Assembly (NCBI RefSeq): GCF_900103935.1
Contig: NZ_FNIC01000005.1
Location: 1 to 64,000, forward strand
DNA: 64,000 nt
Direction: 5' to 3'
Origin: Nocardioides szechwanensis
GTDB lineage: Bacteria; Actinomycetota; Actinomycetes; Propionibacteriales; Nocardioidaceae
The position numbers were made by a program, and so were the translations under genes. Numbering within the stretch: the first letter of the stretch is position 1; each line of letters opens with the position of its first letter. Below are positions 33,097 through 41,395 of the stretch, piece after piece. The notes beneath the pieces are model-generated. The model worked only from the letters and a program-made list of their open reading frames with translations. It did not search any database and was not told the origin of the DNA.

Positions 33097-33879
33097 TTAG
33101 GCCACTTGGAGGCTGCGCTTCGACAACCCCATCCAGAAGCCGTCGATCACTTGCAGCCCTGGCTCGTCGGGGGTGGTCGCGGCGCCGAGGGTGACGAACA
33201 GCGGCGTGTAGTGCTCGACAGTGGGGTGGGCGTACGGCATGCCGGGGGCCTCGGCGCGGTAGTTGGCCAGGGCGTCGACGTCACCGCGGGCCAGCGCCTC
33301 GCCGGCCCAGGCGTCGAAGTCCTTGGACCAGCCGGGAGCGGCCGCCTCGATCCGGAACTCCTTGAGGTACGGCAGCCCGTGGGTGAGGAAGCCGCTGCCG
33401 ATGATCAGCACGCCCTCGTCACGCAGCGGGCGCAGCCGCTCGCCGAGCTTGAGCAGGCGGGCGGGGTCCGACGTGGGGAGCGACATCTGGAGCACGGGGA
33501 TGTCGCCGTCGGGGTACATGATGCGAAGCGGCACCCAGGCGCCGTGGTCGAGCCCGCGCGAGGAGTGCTGGTGCACCGGCTCGGACGCCGGCATCATCGC
33601 GGCTACGCGCTGGGCGAGCGCCGTGGCGTCAGGGGTCTCGTAGGTCATCCGGTAGTACTTCGGGTCGAAGCCGCCGAAGTCGTAGACCAGGGGCGCGCCG
33701 TTGGCGCTGAGGCTCACGGGGGCCGACTCCCAGTGGGCGCTGACGATCAGGATCGCCTTGGGGCGTGGGAGGTCCTTCGCCCAGGCGGCGAGCTGGCCGG
33801 ACCAGATGGGGTCGTCGAGGAGCGGGGGAGCGCCGTGGCCGATGTAGAGCGCCGGCATCCGTGAGTTGTCCATGTCCAC
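33097..33879 (-). CDS. ygiD: 4,5-DOPA dioxygenase extradiol-like protein (LigB fold)
   Basis: A 260-residue class III extradiol dioxygenase of the YgiD/DODA family, which opens catechol rings or a related substrate using a single metal ion. Metal-binding histidines are seen in ALYIGHGAPP, VSAHWES, GLDHGAWVPL and in HPTVEHY near the C terminus, the last normally the catalytic acid. Length matches the family. The start may be ATG 33879 or 33873. It lies 22 nt after ung on the same strand, but the gap contains an inverted repeat typical of a repressor site, so it may also be transcribed separately. The E. coli member's true role is still uncertain. Confidence 0.88.
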   Translation of the reverse strand: MDMDNSRMPALYIGHGAPPLLDDPIWSGQLAAWAKDLPRPKAILIVSAHWESAPVSLSANGAPLVYDFGGFDPKYYRMTYETPDATALAQRVAAMMPASEPVHQHSSRGLDHGAWVPLRIMYPDGDIPVLQMSLPTSDPARLLKLGERLRPLRDEGVLIIGSGFLTHGLPYLKEFRIEAAAPGWSKDFDAWAGEALARGDVDALANYRAEAPGMPYAHPTVEHYTPLFVTLGAATTPDEPGLQVIDGFWMGLSKRSLQVA

Positions 33880-33885
33880 CTCAAT

Positions 33886-33901
33886 AGTTGTTGCTTCAAC
33901 T
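33886..33901. promoter_or_regulatory. inverted repeat AGTTG-N6-CAACT upstream of the dioxygenase gene
   Basis: AGTTG and CAACT are perfect arms around TTGCTT, flanked by A/T-rich bases (AAT and ATT). This A/T-rich island in very GC-rich DNA lies 7 nt upstream of the start codon and resembles MarR-type operators. Confidence 0.5.
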
Positions 33902-34594
33902 TTATTCCAGTGGGAGGCTCCAGTCCAGCTCTTCCCCGCCCTGGTCGGTCAGCAGCCGGTTGACGCGGCTGAACGGGCGGGAGCCGAAGAAGCCCCGGCT
34001 CGCCGAGAGCGGCGACGGGTGCACCGACTCCACCCACGGCACGGGGGTCAGCAGCGGCTTGAGCGACTGCGCGTCCCGGCCCCAGAGGATCGCCGCGCAC
34101 GGGCCGCCGCGCCGCGCCAGCGCCCGGATCGCGCACTCGGTGACCTCCTCCCAGCCGCGGCCGCGGTGCGATGCGGACTCGCCGGGGCGCACGGTGAGCA
34201 CCCGGTTGAGCAGCATCACCCCGCGGTCCGACCAGGCGGTGAGGTCGCCGTGTGCGGGCGCGACGACGCCGACGTCGGTGGCGAGCTCGCGGTAGATGTT
34301 GGCCAGGCTGCGCGGCACCGGTCGCACGTGACCCTCCACGGCGAAGCTCAGCCCGATCGGGTGGCCCGGCGTGGGGTAGGGGTCCTGGCCCACGACCAGC
34401 ACCCGCACGCTCGCGAGCGGCCTGGAAAAGGCGCGGAACACGTGCTCACCGGCCGGCAGGTAGTCGCGCCCGGCGGCCAGCTCCTCGCGCAAGAACGCGC
34501 CCATCCGAGCGATCCGCTCGTCGACCGGTGCCAGGGCCTCGGCCCAGTCCGGCGCCATCAGCCCCTTGTCGACCAGCCCCGCGAGCGCACTCAT
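33902..34594 (-). CDS. ung: uracil-DNA glycosylase, family 1
   Basis: A 230-residue DNA-repair enzyme that removes uracil from DNA. The catalytic water-activating motif [16 protein letters not shown], the [13 protein letters not shown] segment (normally MLLN..LTV), and the DNA-intercalation loop [21 protein letters not shown] are all present. Length is normal. ATG 34594 is the start. The following dioxygenase gene is on the same strand 22 nt downstream. Upstream lies the end of the propeller-protein gene on the same strand. Confidence 0.95.
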   Translation of the reverse strand: MSALAGLVDKGLMAPDWAEALAPVDERIARMGAFLREELAAGRDYLPAGEHVFRAFSRPLASVRVLVVGQDPYPTPGHPIGLSFAVEGHVRPVPRSLANIYRELATDVGVVAPAHGDLTAWSDRGVMLLNRVLTVRPGESASHRGRGWEEVTECAIRALARRGGPCAAILWGRDAQSLKPLLTPVPWVESVHPSPLSASRGFFGSRPFSRVNRLLTDQGGEELDWSLPLE

Positions 34595-34618
34595 GGGGCC
34601 ATTGTCGACGACGACGCG

Positions 34619-35665
34619 TCAGCGCAGGGGGAACGTCGCCTTCTTGGGCAGGTACGGCGGCCGTCCCCGCTCGCCGACCTCGACCGCTAGGACCGCCTGG
34701 TGGCTGGCGTCGCCCTGGACCGCTGACTGGTTGGCGACGAGCACCTTGGTGCCGCTGAAGGTGGCGCTGCACGGGGTGTCGAACGGGATCGGGGAGCCGT
34801 TCTCGCCGGTGAACGGCGTGTCCGGGAAGCGGTCGAGCTCGGTGCCGGTCGCGGACAGCTCGACCAGCTGGGCGGTGAGTCCCGCCATCGCGATGTAGAC
34901 GTGGCCGGACCGGCCGATCCCGAAGCCGTCGGGTAGCTCGCCTGGGCCCGAGGTCCACAGCGTCGACAGGGCGCCCGCGCGGCCGCCCTCGCGGGTGGTC
35001 AGCCGGAAGAGGTGCCCGTTGCTGGGCAGCGAGCCTCCGGAGGCAGAGGTCTGCTGGCTGATCAGGAAGTCGCGGCGGCCCGGGCGGTAGACGATGCCGG
35101 TGGTGCCGAACTCCACGCCGTCGAGGGCGGTGGAGTCGAACCAGCGGGTGACCTTGCCGCGCCGCGAGATCTTCCAGATCACGCCGTCGGAGTAGTCGGT
35201 CACGTAGAGCGCGTTCTGCGGGCCCCAGGTGGCGTAGTTGGGCACCCCGCCGCCGGGGATCTTCGCGATCCGGCGGAACTTGCCGGTCTTCGGGTTGAGG
35301 GTCATCACCGACGAGCGCGAGGTCTCGAGCAGGATCAGCCGCCCGTCGCGGGTCTGGTTGGCGACCTGCACGCCGTGGTCGGCCGCGAGGTCCTGGTGCG
35401 GCACCGGCCACGAGCGCAGGAGCATCCCGCCGGCGGTCCATTCGAAGACGCGCGAGGCCTGCGTGCTGTCCTTGGCGATGTAGGTGCCGGCGTAGACCCG
35501 GCCGTTGCGTTGCTTGTGCACGTAGGCGGGGTAGCCGGGGGAGGGCACCTTCGCGAAGACCGTGGTCTTCCACTTGGGGGGCGCGCCCTCGGCCACCGGC
35601 GCGGGCCCAGCCAGGAGGCCGGCGCCGAGCACGCCGCAGGACAGTGCGGTCAGGAGGCGCCTCAC
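34619..35665 (-). CDS. secreted SMP-30/strictosidine-synthase-like beta-propeller protein
   Basis: A 348-residue protein with a Sec signal peptide (GTG-initiated VRRLLTALSCGVLGAGLLAG, cleavage after AEG or EGA near residue 28). The remainder has repeated four-stranded patterns (GRVYAGTYIAKD, NALYVTDYSDGVIWKIS, GHVYIAMAG) typical of SMP-30/gluconolactonase six-bladed propellers. It may bind or hydrolyse a small ligand outside the cell; the metal-site residues are not clear by eye. The GTG start overlaps the stop of the Tat-exported amine oxidase gene, so the two proteins are co-produced and both exported, which suggests a joint pathway. Confidence 0.78.
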   Translation of the reverse strand: MRRLLTALSCGVLGAGLLAGPAPVAEGAPPKWKTTVFAKVPSPGYPAYVHKQRNGRVYAGTYIAKDSTQASRVFEWTAGGMLLRSWPVPHQDLAADHGVQVANQTRDGRLILLETSRSSVMTLNPKTGKFRRIAKIPGGGVPNYATWGPQNALYVTDYSDGVIWKISRRGKVTRWFDSTALDGVEFGTTGIVYRPGRRDFLISQQTSASGGSLPSNGHLFRLTTREGGRAGALSTLWTSGPGELPDGFGIGRSGHVYIAMAGLTAQLVELSATGTELDRFPDTPFTGENGSPIPFDTPCSATFSGTKVLVANQSAVQGDASHQAVLAVEVGERGRPPYLPKKATFPLR

Positions 35666-37179
35666 ATCTTCTCCAGGACCTCGGTCGCGGCACGCTTGCC
35701 GGAGCGGACGGCGCCGTCCATGTAGCCCGACCAGTACGTCGACGTCTCGGTGCCGGCCCAGTGGACCCGCCCGAACGGCTTGCGGATGGCCGAGCCGAAC
35801 TGCAGCAGCGTGCCGGGCGCGTGGATGGCCGTGGGGCCGCCGCCGGTCCAGCGCTCGCGGGTCCAGTCGTGCTCGACGTAGTCGATCGGCCGCAGCGCCT
35901 GGGGGCCGAACATCTCGGCGAAGCCCTCGAGGACGTGCTTGCGGCGCGCGGCCTTCGACATGACGCCGTACTTGCGCCAGGTCGAGCCGCCGACGAATGC
36001 GAGCAGCACTCCGGGCCCGCCGGACTTGGGGGTGTTGTCGAACACGGCGCGGGCCGCGCCCGCGTCGTTGAGGCCGAAGCCGTTGAGGCCGTCGGCGCGC
36101 CAGAACGGCGTGCGGTAGATGGCGTCGCACTTCATCAGCTGGCCCATGTCCAGGTGGCGCAGCAGCTGCAGCCGTCGGGTGGGCAGCTTGGGGAACCAGT
36201 CGATGCCGAGCACCATCGGCGGCGGTGCCGCGACGATCACGCGGCGGGCGACGACCTTGCCGCGCCCGGTGTGTACGACGACGCGGTGGTCGCGCTGCTC
36301 GATCCGGTCGACCGGCGCGGCCAGGGCCACGATGTCGCCCAGCCTGCGGGCGAGCCGCAGCGGGATCAGCTGCGAGCCGCCGACGAAGCGCCGCTCCTGG
36401 GCGCCGTTGGCGGTGTCGGAGTTGCGGGCGAAGGTGCCGACGTTGCGCTCGTTGCCGGAGCACGCGACGTACCAGAGCACGTAGAGGAAGGAGAGCTCGT
36501 CGGGGTCGGCCCCGAAGCCCGGCTGGGTCCAGCTCTTGATCAGGTTGGTGACGCCGGCGGCGTTGGCTGCGTTGCGCCGGATGAACTCGCCGAGCGTCAT
36601 CGCGTCCCACTCGGCCGCGCTGGGGTGGGCCCAGGGGGCGTCGACGTTGATCTCGGCGGCGTACTGGTCGATGCGCGCCAGCAGCACCGCGGCGTCCGGG
36701 AGGATCGTCGGGTCGGGCGGGACGGTGCCGGTGTACTCCATGCGCCCGGTGGTGGAGGAGATGTAGACGCTGTTGCCGGTGTTGTACTCCAGGAACGTCG
36801 GCACCTTGAGCTCGCGGGCCAGGGCGAGGATGTGGTCCTGGGTGGGGCCGACGAACGCGCCGCCGGACTCGATCGTCTCGCCGCCGTCGAGCCGGTGGTT
36901 GAGCACCCGCCCGCCGACGCGGTGCCGGGCCTCGACCAGCAGCACCGACCTGCCCGCCCGGGCGACCTTGCGCGCCGCCACCAGGCCGGCGATGCCGGCA
37001 CCCACGACGACGACGTCGACCTGACGGGGGAGGTCACCCTGCAGACCCTGCGGCCCACCGGTCCCGGGTGCGGCCAGCGCGGTCTCGGTGAGGCCGGCGA
37101 AGGCGCCGGTGCCCAGCGCGGCACCGCCCAGCGCGGTGCCGCCAAGCACGCCGCGGCGGGTGAGCGAGAGGTCGTTCAT
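35662..37179 (-). CDS. Tat-exported flavin amine oxidase (monoamine oxidase-like)
   Basis: A 505-residue FAD enzyme. The N terminus MNDLSLTRRGVLGGTALGGA is a twin-arginine signal, so it is exported folded with its cofactor. The flavin fold begins VVVVGAGIAGLVAARKVARAG, followed by the GG motif VEARHRVGGRVLNH. The C-terminal FAD block is GRVHWAGTETSTYWSGYMDGAVRSG (quoted in part). This is the MAO/flavin amine oxidase family; the amine substrate is unknown. ATG 37179 has GAGGAG at proper distance; an upstream start 14 codons earlier would spoil the signal. It is divergent from the TetR gene, which may control it. Confidence 0.9.
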   Translation of the reverse strand: MNDLSLTRRGVLGGTALGGAALGTGAFAGLTETALAAPGTGGPQGLQGDLPRQVDVVVVGAGIAGLVAARKVARAGRSVLLVEARHRVGGRVLNHRLDGGETIESGGAFVGPTQDHILALARELKVPTFLEYNTGNSVYISSTTGRMEYTGTVPPDPTILPDAAVLLARIDQYAAEINVDAPWAHPSAAEWDAMTLGEFIRRNAANAAGVTNLIKSWTQPGFGADPDELSFLYVLWYVACSGNERNVGTFARNSDTANGAQERRFVGGSQLIPLRLARRLGDIVALAAPVDRIEQRDHRVVVHTGRGKVVARRVIVAAPPPMVLGIDWFPKLPTRRLQLLRHLDMGQLMKCDAIYRTPFWRADGLNGFGLNDAGAARAVFDNTPKSGGPGVLLAFVGGSTWRKYGVMSKAARRKHVLEGFAEMFGPQALRPIDYVEHDWTRERWTGGGPTAIHAPGTLLQFGSAIRKPFGRVHWAGTETSTYWSGYMDGAVRSGKRAATEVLEKM

Positions 37180-37254
37180 CTGGGCTCCTCGAGGTGGACA
37201 GCAGGGGTCGAGATGGGTCAAACCTGAACATGTGTCATCTTCGGTTTCTTACCC

Positions 37255-37260
37255 TACACT
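37255..37260 (+). promoter_or_regulatory. -10 box TACACT of the TetR gene
   Basis: TACACT lies 7 nt before ATG 37268 (leaderless). The region upstream (37220-37247) carries AAACC and GGTTT ends and an ACATGT core that may be the operator shared with the divergent amine oxidase gene. Confidence 0.45.
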
Positions 37261-37267
37261 CCTCAGC

Positions 37268-37924
37268 ATGGCATCGGAACGGGCTGAGGCGGCCGTCACT
37301 GCACGGCGCCGCATCCCCACCCAGGCACGCTCGCGACGCAAGGTCGAGCACATCCTCGACACCGCCGCCCGGCTGGTCGTCGAGCGCGGCGTCGAGTCGC
37401 TGACCACGCGCGACATCGCCCTGGCGTCCGGCGTGCCCGTCGCCTCGCTCTACCAGTACTTCGCCGACAAGGAGGGCGTGCTCCTCGCCCTCGCCGAGCG
37501 GGATATGGCCGAGATGGACGCCCAGGTCGTCACCGACCTCGGCTCGCTGCGCGTGCTCACGCTCGAGGGCCTGGTGCGCACCACCATGGAGGCGTTCGTG
37601 TCCGTCTACCACCGCCGCCGTGCGTTCGTGGAGATCTACCTGCGCGGTCGCAGCAACGCCGCCGTGCACCAGTTCGGCCGCGAGCACAACGCGCGGGTGG
37701 CCCAGATGCTGCGCGACTTCGCGATCGAGCAGGGCCTCGCCCAGCCGACGATGCCGCAGGCCAGCGCGACGCTCGCCGTCGAGATCGGCGACCGCGTCTT
37801 CCAGCTGGCCTACGAGCACGACGACGACGGCGACCGTGAGCTGGTCGAGGAGGGGATCACCCTGGTGACGGCCTACCTCGAGCGCTACGCCACGCCCGAG
37901 GGGATCGCGGGGATCGCCCGATGA
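37268..37924 (+). CDS. TetR-family transcriptional regulator
   Basis: A 218-residue regulator. A basic N terminus (RRRIPTQARSRRKVEHIL) leads into a standard HTH: DTAARLVVERGVESLTTRDIALASGV, then VASLYQYFADKEGVL (both quoted in part). The C-terminal domain is helical with no recognised ligand. It overlaps the next gene by four bases, so the regulator is made with the aldolase and the kinase. It probably controls them and/or the divergent amine oxidase pair. The start at 37268 is supported by the leaderless promoter. Confidence 0.85.
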   Translation: MASERAEAAVTARRRIPTQARSRRKVEHILDTAARLVVERGVESLTTRDIALASGVPVASLYQYFADKEGVLLALAERDMAEMDAQVVTDLGSLRVLTLEGLVRTTMEAFVSVYHRRRAFVEIYLRGRSNAAVHQFGREHNARVAQMLRDFAIEQGLAQPTMPQASATLAVEIGDRVFQLAYEHDDDGDRELVEEGITLVTAYLERYATPEGIAGIAR

Positions 37925-38613
37925 GCTCCCAGGACCTGGCGCTGCGCGAGCAGGTCGCGGCCGCGTCCCGGCGCCTGGCCGAGGCCGGCCTGCTGGTCGG
38001 TACGGCGGGCAACGTCAGCGCCCGCGCCGGCGACCGGGTCGCCGTGACCGCCACCGGCGTCGTGCTCGGCGACTGCGGCCCGGCCGACGTCACGGTCGTC
38101 TCGCTGTCGGGCGAGGTGCTCGAGGGCGAGCTGCTGCCCACCTCCGAGATCGACCTCCACCTCGGCCTCTACGCTGCGGGCACCGATGGCGGCACCGCTG
38201 CCGTCGTACACACGCATGCGCCGTACTCCACCGCGGTGGCCTGCGTGCTGGACGAGCTCCCGGTGCTGCACTACCAGCAGCTGGCGCTGGGCGGAGCGGT
38301 GCGCGTTGCACCGTACGCGACCTTCGGCAGCCCGGAGCTGGCCGCCCAGGTCGGCGCCGCGCTCGAGGGACGACAGGCGGCGCTGATGGCCAACCACGGC
38401 TCGGTCGCGGTCGGCTCGACCCTCGACCAGGCCGTCGAGCACGCGCTGCTGCTCGAGTGGCTCGCGACGCTCCACCACCGCGCGAGCGCCCTCGGCACGC
38501 CGCGCGTCCTCACCGACGACGAGCAGCTCGCCGTGATCACCGCGGCCATCGCCCGCAGCTACGGCACCACGCAACCGTCCGGCCAACCCGTCCAGCCAGG
38601 AGAACAGCCATGA
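37921..38613 (+). CDS. class II aldolase/adducin-family protein (FucA-like)
   Basis: A 230-residue zinc-dependent aldolase-type protein. The family fold shows AGNVSARAGDRVAVTATG near the N terminus, the Zn-ligand segment VVHTHAPYSTAV (two histidines), and ALMANHGSVAVG (third His). The catalytic Glu of FucA corresponds to the TSEIDLH region. Substrates are usually phosphorylated sugars such as fuculose or ribulose phosphate. With the PfkB kinase just downstream, an orderly route is sugar phosphorylation followed by cleavage or isomerisation. It overlaps the TetR gene before it and the kinase gene after it. Confidence 0.86.
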   Translation: MSSQDLALREQVAAASRRLAEAGLLVGTAGNVSARAGDRVAVTATGVVLGDCGPADVTVVSLSGEVLEGELLPTSEIDLHLGLYAAGTDGGTAAVVHTHAPYSTAVACVLDELPVLHYQQLALGGAVRVAPYATFGSPELAAQVGAALEGRQAALMANHGSVAVGSTLDQAVEHALLLEWLATLHHRASALGTPRVLTDDEQLAVITAAIARSYGTTQPSGQPVQPGEQP

Positions 38614-39533
38614 AGATCGCCACCGTCGGCGTCCACGTCCTCGACACCCACGTGATCGGCATCGAGTCGATCCCCGCGAGCTCCGACGGGCAGCTCGTCG
38701 AGACAATCCGCTTCTCGCCGGCAGGTACGGCGGGCGGCACGGCGGTGGTCCTCTCGCGGCTCGGCGCCGAGGTGCTCAGCTTCGGCGCGGTCGGGACTGA
38801 CCCGGTCGGCGACTCGCTGCTCGCGCTGCTCGCGCGCGAGGGGGTCGACACCTCGGGACTGGTGCGCAAGCCCGACCACCAGACCTCGTCGTCGGTGATC
38901 CCCGTGCGACCCAACGGCGACCGGCCCGCGTGGCACTGCATCGGCGCCAACGGTGCCTTCACCCTCGACGACCTCGACCTGGCGACGCTGGAGGGGATCA
39001 CCCACCTGCACCTCGGCGGACCGGAGTTCCTCGGGGGCGAGGCCGCCGGACAGCTGCTCGCCCACGCGCGCTCGATCGGTGCGACCACGTCGCTCGACAT
39101 CCTTGCCCCGGGCGACCCGGACATGCTCGCGTGGATCGCCGACGCCCTGCCCCACACCGACTACCTGCTGCCCAACGACGAGCAGGTGCTCGGCTTCACC
39201 GGCGCGACCGACCTGGCCGAGGGTGCCCGCGCCCTGGTCGCGGCTGGTGCCGGCTGCGTCGCCGTGACCCAGGGCGCCAAGGGTGCGCTCGTGGTGACCG
39301 CCGACGCGGTGGCCGAGGTGGCGGCGTACCCGATCGACCCGGACAAGCTCGTCGACACCACCGGCTGCGGCGACGCGTTCTCGGCCGGCTTCCTGCGGGG
39401 GCTGTCGCTGGGCCGCGACACCACCGAGGCGGCGCGGCTCGGCTGCGCGACCGCGGCCCAGGTGGCCCAGGGCCTCGGCACCGACGCGGGCAGCTACTCG
39501 CTCGAGTCGGTGGAGGCGTTCGCGGCCGGCTGA
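38610..39533 (+). CDS. PfkB-family carbohydrate kinase
   Basis: A 307-residue ribokinase-superfamily sugar kinase. It shows the glycine-rich substrate region SPAGTAGGTAVVLSRLGAEV and the C-terminal DTTGCGDAFSAGFLRGL block with the catalytic Asp and anion hole. The specificity (ribose, fructose, 2-keto-deoxygluconate or similar) is undefined. AGGAGA precedes ATG 38610, which also overlaps the aldolase stop. It is the last gene of the TetR-aldolase-kinase operon. Confidence 0.9.
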   Translation: MKIATVGVHVLDTHVIGIESIPASSDGQLVETIRFSPAGTAGGTAVVLSRLGAEVLSFGAVGTDPVGDSLLALLAREGVDTSGLVRKPDHQTSSSVIPVRPNGDRPAWHCIGANGAFTLDDLDLATLEGITHLHLGGPEFLGGEAAGQLLAHARSIGATTSLDILAPGDPDMLAWIADALPHTDYLLPNDEQVLGFTGATDLAEGARALVAAGAGCVAVTQGAKGALVVTADAVAEVAAYPIDPDKLVDTTGCGDAFSAGFLRGLSLGRDTTEAARLGCATAAQVAQGLGTDAGSYSLESVEAFAAG

Positions 39534-39539
39534 CCTGGG

Positions 39540-39545
39540 TACCGT
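39540..39545 (+). promoter_or_regulatory. -10 box TACCGT of the small acetyltransferase gene
   Basis: TACCGT precedes ATG 39552 by 6 nt with no ribosome site between. Confidence 0.4.
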
Positions 39546-39551
39546 CGGGCC

Positions 39552-39833
39552 ATGGCCACTACCGAAGTCACCGACAACACCGAGCTCCACCGCTTCGAGA
39601 TCACCGCGGACGGCGAGCCCGCCGGCTACGCGGAGTACGTCCTGACCGACGGGCGGATCGAGTTCACCCACACCGTGGTCGACGACGCCTTCGAAGGCAA
39701 GGGCATCGGCGGCACGCTGGTGAAGGAGGCCCTCCACCAGGCGCGCGAGCGCGGGCTGAAGGTCACGCCGACGTGTGAGTTCGTGAAGTCCTACATCGAG
39801 CGGCACCCCGACTACGCCGACCTGCTCGGCTGA
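39552..39833 (+). CDS. small GNAT-related N-acetyltransferase (YjdJ-like)
   Basis: A 93-residue protein of the short GCN5-related family (Acetyltransf_CG type). The acetyl-CoA pyrophosphate loop is FEGKGIGGTLVKEALHQARERG, preceded by the strand pair AGYAEYVLTDGRIEFTHTVVDD (both quoted in part). The C terminus TPTCEFVKSYIERHPDYADLL is typical. The substrate is unknown. The stop TGA directly abuts the reverse stop of the convergent decarboxylase gene, forming TGATCA (39831-39836). Confidence 0.9.
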   Translation: MATTEVTDNTELHRFEITADGEPAGYAEYVLTDGRIEFTHTVVDDAFEGKGIGGTLVKEALHQARERGLKVTPTCEFVKSYIERHPDYADLLG

Positions 39834-41255
39834 TCAGACGCGCACCGGCCGGAACAGCCGGTCGAGATAGGCCACCAGCAGCGCCTCGCGCAGGGCCGGG
39901 CCGGACGCGTTCAGCAGCACGTTGATCTGCGCCATCCGCTTGGGCAGGGTCGCCACGCCGGTGTCGCCGGCCAGCCCCGCGGCCTGGAGCAGCGCATCGA
40001 AGTCCGCGTCGGTGAGCTTCTCGGGCCGCAGCGAGCGCAGGATCTTGAGGATGTTGCGGTCGACCTCGACCGGGCCCACTTCCTGGGCCGCGGCGACCGA
40101 CTCGCCGAGGGCCTCCAGGCACTCGTCGACCAGCGGCAGGGTGGCCGCCGAGACCGAGAGGTGCAGCGTCGGGGGGTGCCCGTGCCAGGTCATCTGGGGC
40201 TGCACGTACCACCCCCGCTCGGCCATCTCGTCTGCGATCGTGAAGACGTCGCAGGTGTCGTCGGCCACCAGCGCGACCAGGCTCGAGTCGGGGCGTACGG
40301 CGAGGTCGACGCCCTCGATCTTGTCCACCCCCGCCACGATCAGGTCCACGGCCCCGAGGCAGGACCGGGCGAGGTCGAGGTAGCCCTCGTGGCCGATCGA
40401 CTGGACCGTCAACCAGGCCCCGGCGAGCGGTCCGCCCGGCTTGGTGGACTGCATGGTCGTGTTGACCATCGTGTAGCCGGGCCAGGCGGCCGAGGCGAAG
40501 TAGGTCGGCTTGCGGTCCGCGGGCGTGCGGTGGAGCAGGATCGACGCACCCTTGGGCGTGTAGCCGTACTTGTGCAGGTCGACCGAGATCGACGTGACCC
40601 CCGGGACCGAGAAGTTCCAGGCCGGCTTCACCCGACCGATCCGCTCGGCGTACGCCAGGATCCAGCCGCCGATGCAGGCGTCCACGTGCAGCGGGACCCC
40701 CTTGGCCAGTGCGGCGGCCCCGAGCCAGGCGATGGGGTCGACGACGCCGTGTGCGTACGACGGCGCGGAGGCCACCGCGAGCACGGTGTCTGCGCTCATC
40801 GCGTGCGCCATCGCGCCGACCTCGGCGCGGAACTCCTGGTCGACGGGCACGAGGACCGGCTCGACGCCGAAGTAGGCGGCGGCCTTGAGGAAGGACGCGT
40901 GGGCGGTCGCGGGCAGCACCATCGTCGGCTTGCGGATGTGGGGCCGCGCGTCGCGGGCACCCTGCACGGCCAGCATGATCGACTCCGTGCCGCCGGAGGT
41001 CACGGTGCCGACCGCCGTCGGCGGCGCCTCCACGAGGTCGCACGCGAAGCCGACCAGCTCGTTCTCCATGATGAGCATGCTGGGGAACGCGGAGGGGTCG
41101 AGACCGTTGGTGCCGGCGTACATCGCCACCGCCTCGGCGGCCAGCCGGTCGACCTCCTCGAGGCCGGAGTCGAAGACGTAGGCGAGCGTGCGGCCGCCGT
41201 GGGTCGGCCGGTCCTGCGCCTGCAGCTCCTGCAGTCGTGAGAGTGCGCCGCTCAT
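39834..41255 (-). CDS. PLP-dependent group II decarboxylase/lyase family protein (copy 1)
   Basis: A 473-residue fold-type I PLP enzyme. SGGTESIMLAV binds the cofactor phosphate, HVDACIGGW includes the PLP-ring Asp, and SVDLHKYGY contains the Schiff-base Lys at 229. The arrangement resembles glutamate decarboxylases and sphingosine-1-phosphate lyases. The substrate is not evident. A close paralogue is encoded at 45973-47427, about 5 kb away on the same strand. ATG 41255 is the start. The promoter contains an inverted repeat around its -10 box, so expression is probably regulated. Confidence 0.88.
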   Translation of the reverse strand: MSGALSRLQELQAQDRPTHGGRTLAYVFDSGLEEVDRLAAEAVAMYAGTNGLDPSAFPSMLIMENELVGFACDLVEAPPTAVGTVTSGGTESIMLAVQGARDARPHIRKPTMVLPATAHASFLKAAAYFGVEPVLVPVDQEFRAEVGAMAHAMSADTVLAVASAPSYAHGVVDPIAWLGAAALAKGVPLHVDACIGGWILAYAERIGRVKPAWNFSVPGVTSISVDLHKYGYTPKGASILLHRTPADRKPTYFASAAWPGYTMVNTTMQSTKPGGPLAGAWLTVQSIGHEGYLDLARSCLGAVDLIVAGVDKIEGVDLAVRPDSSLVALVADDTCDVFTIADEMAERGWYVQPQMTWHGHPPTLHLSVSAATLPLVDECLEALGESVAAAQEVGPVEVDRNILKILRSLRPEKLTDADFDALLQAAGLAGDTGVATLPKRMAQINVLLNASGPALREALLVAYLDRLFRPVRV

Positions 41256-41293
41256 CCGCCCTCTCCCCGTCCTGGCTACCCGGTCCCCTCCGG

Positions 41294-41318
41294 CGAGGCT
41301 TCAGTGTAAGCAGCCTCG
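41294..41318. promoter_or_regulatory. 7-bp inverted repeat around the decarboxylase -10 box
   Basis: CGAGGCT (41294-41300) and AGCCTCG (41312-41318) are perfect arms around 11 nt. On the minus strand the spacer contains TACACT (41303-41308), a good -10 box, about 48 nt before the decarboxylase start. A repressor bound here would cover the promoter. Confidence 0.5.
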
Positions 41319-41395
41319 ACCCGCCGGGGGCCGTCTCTTCGGGCAGGACGCCTAGTCCGTACGGGCTACCCGCCGGCGGCGCTCCTGCGAGCTGT

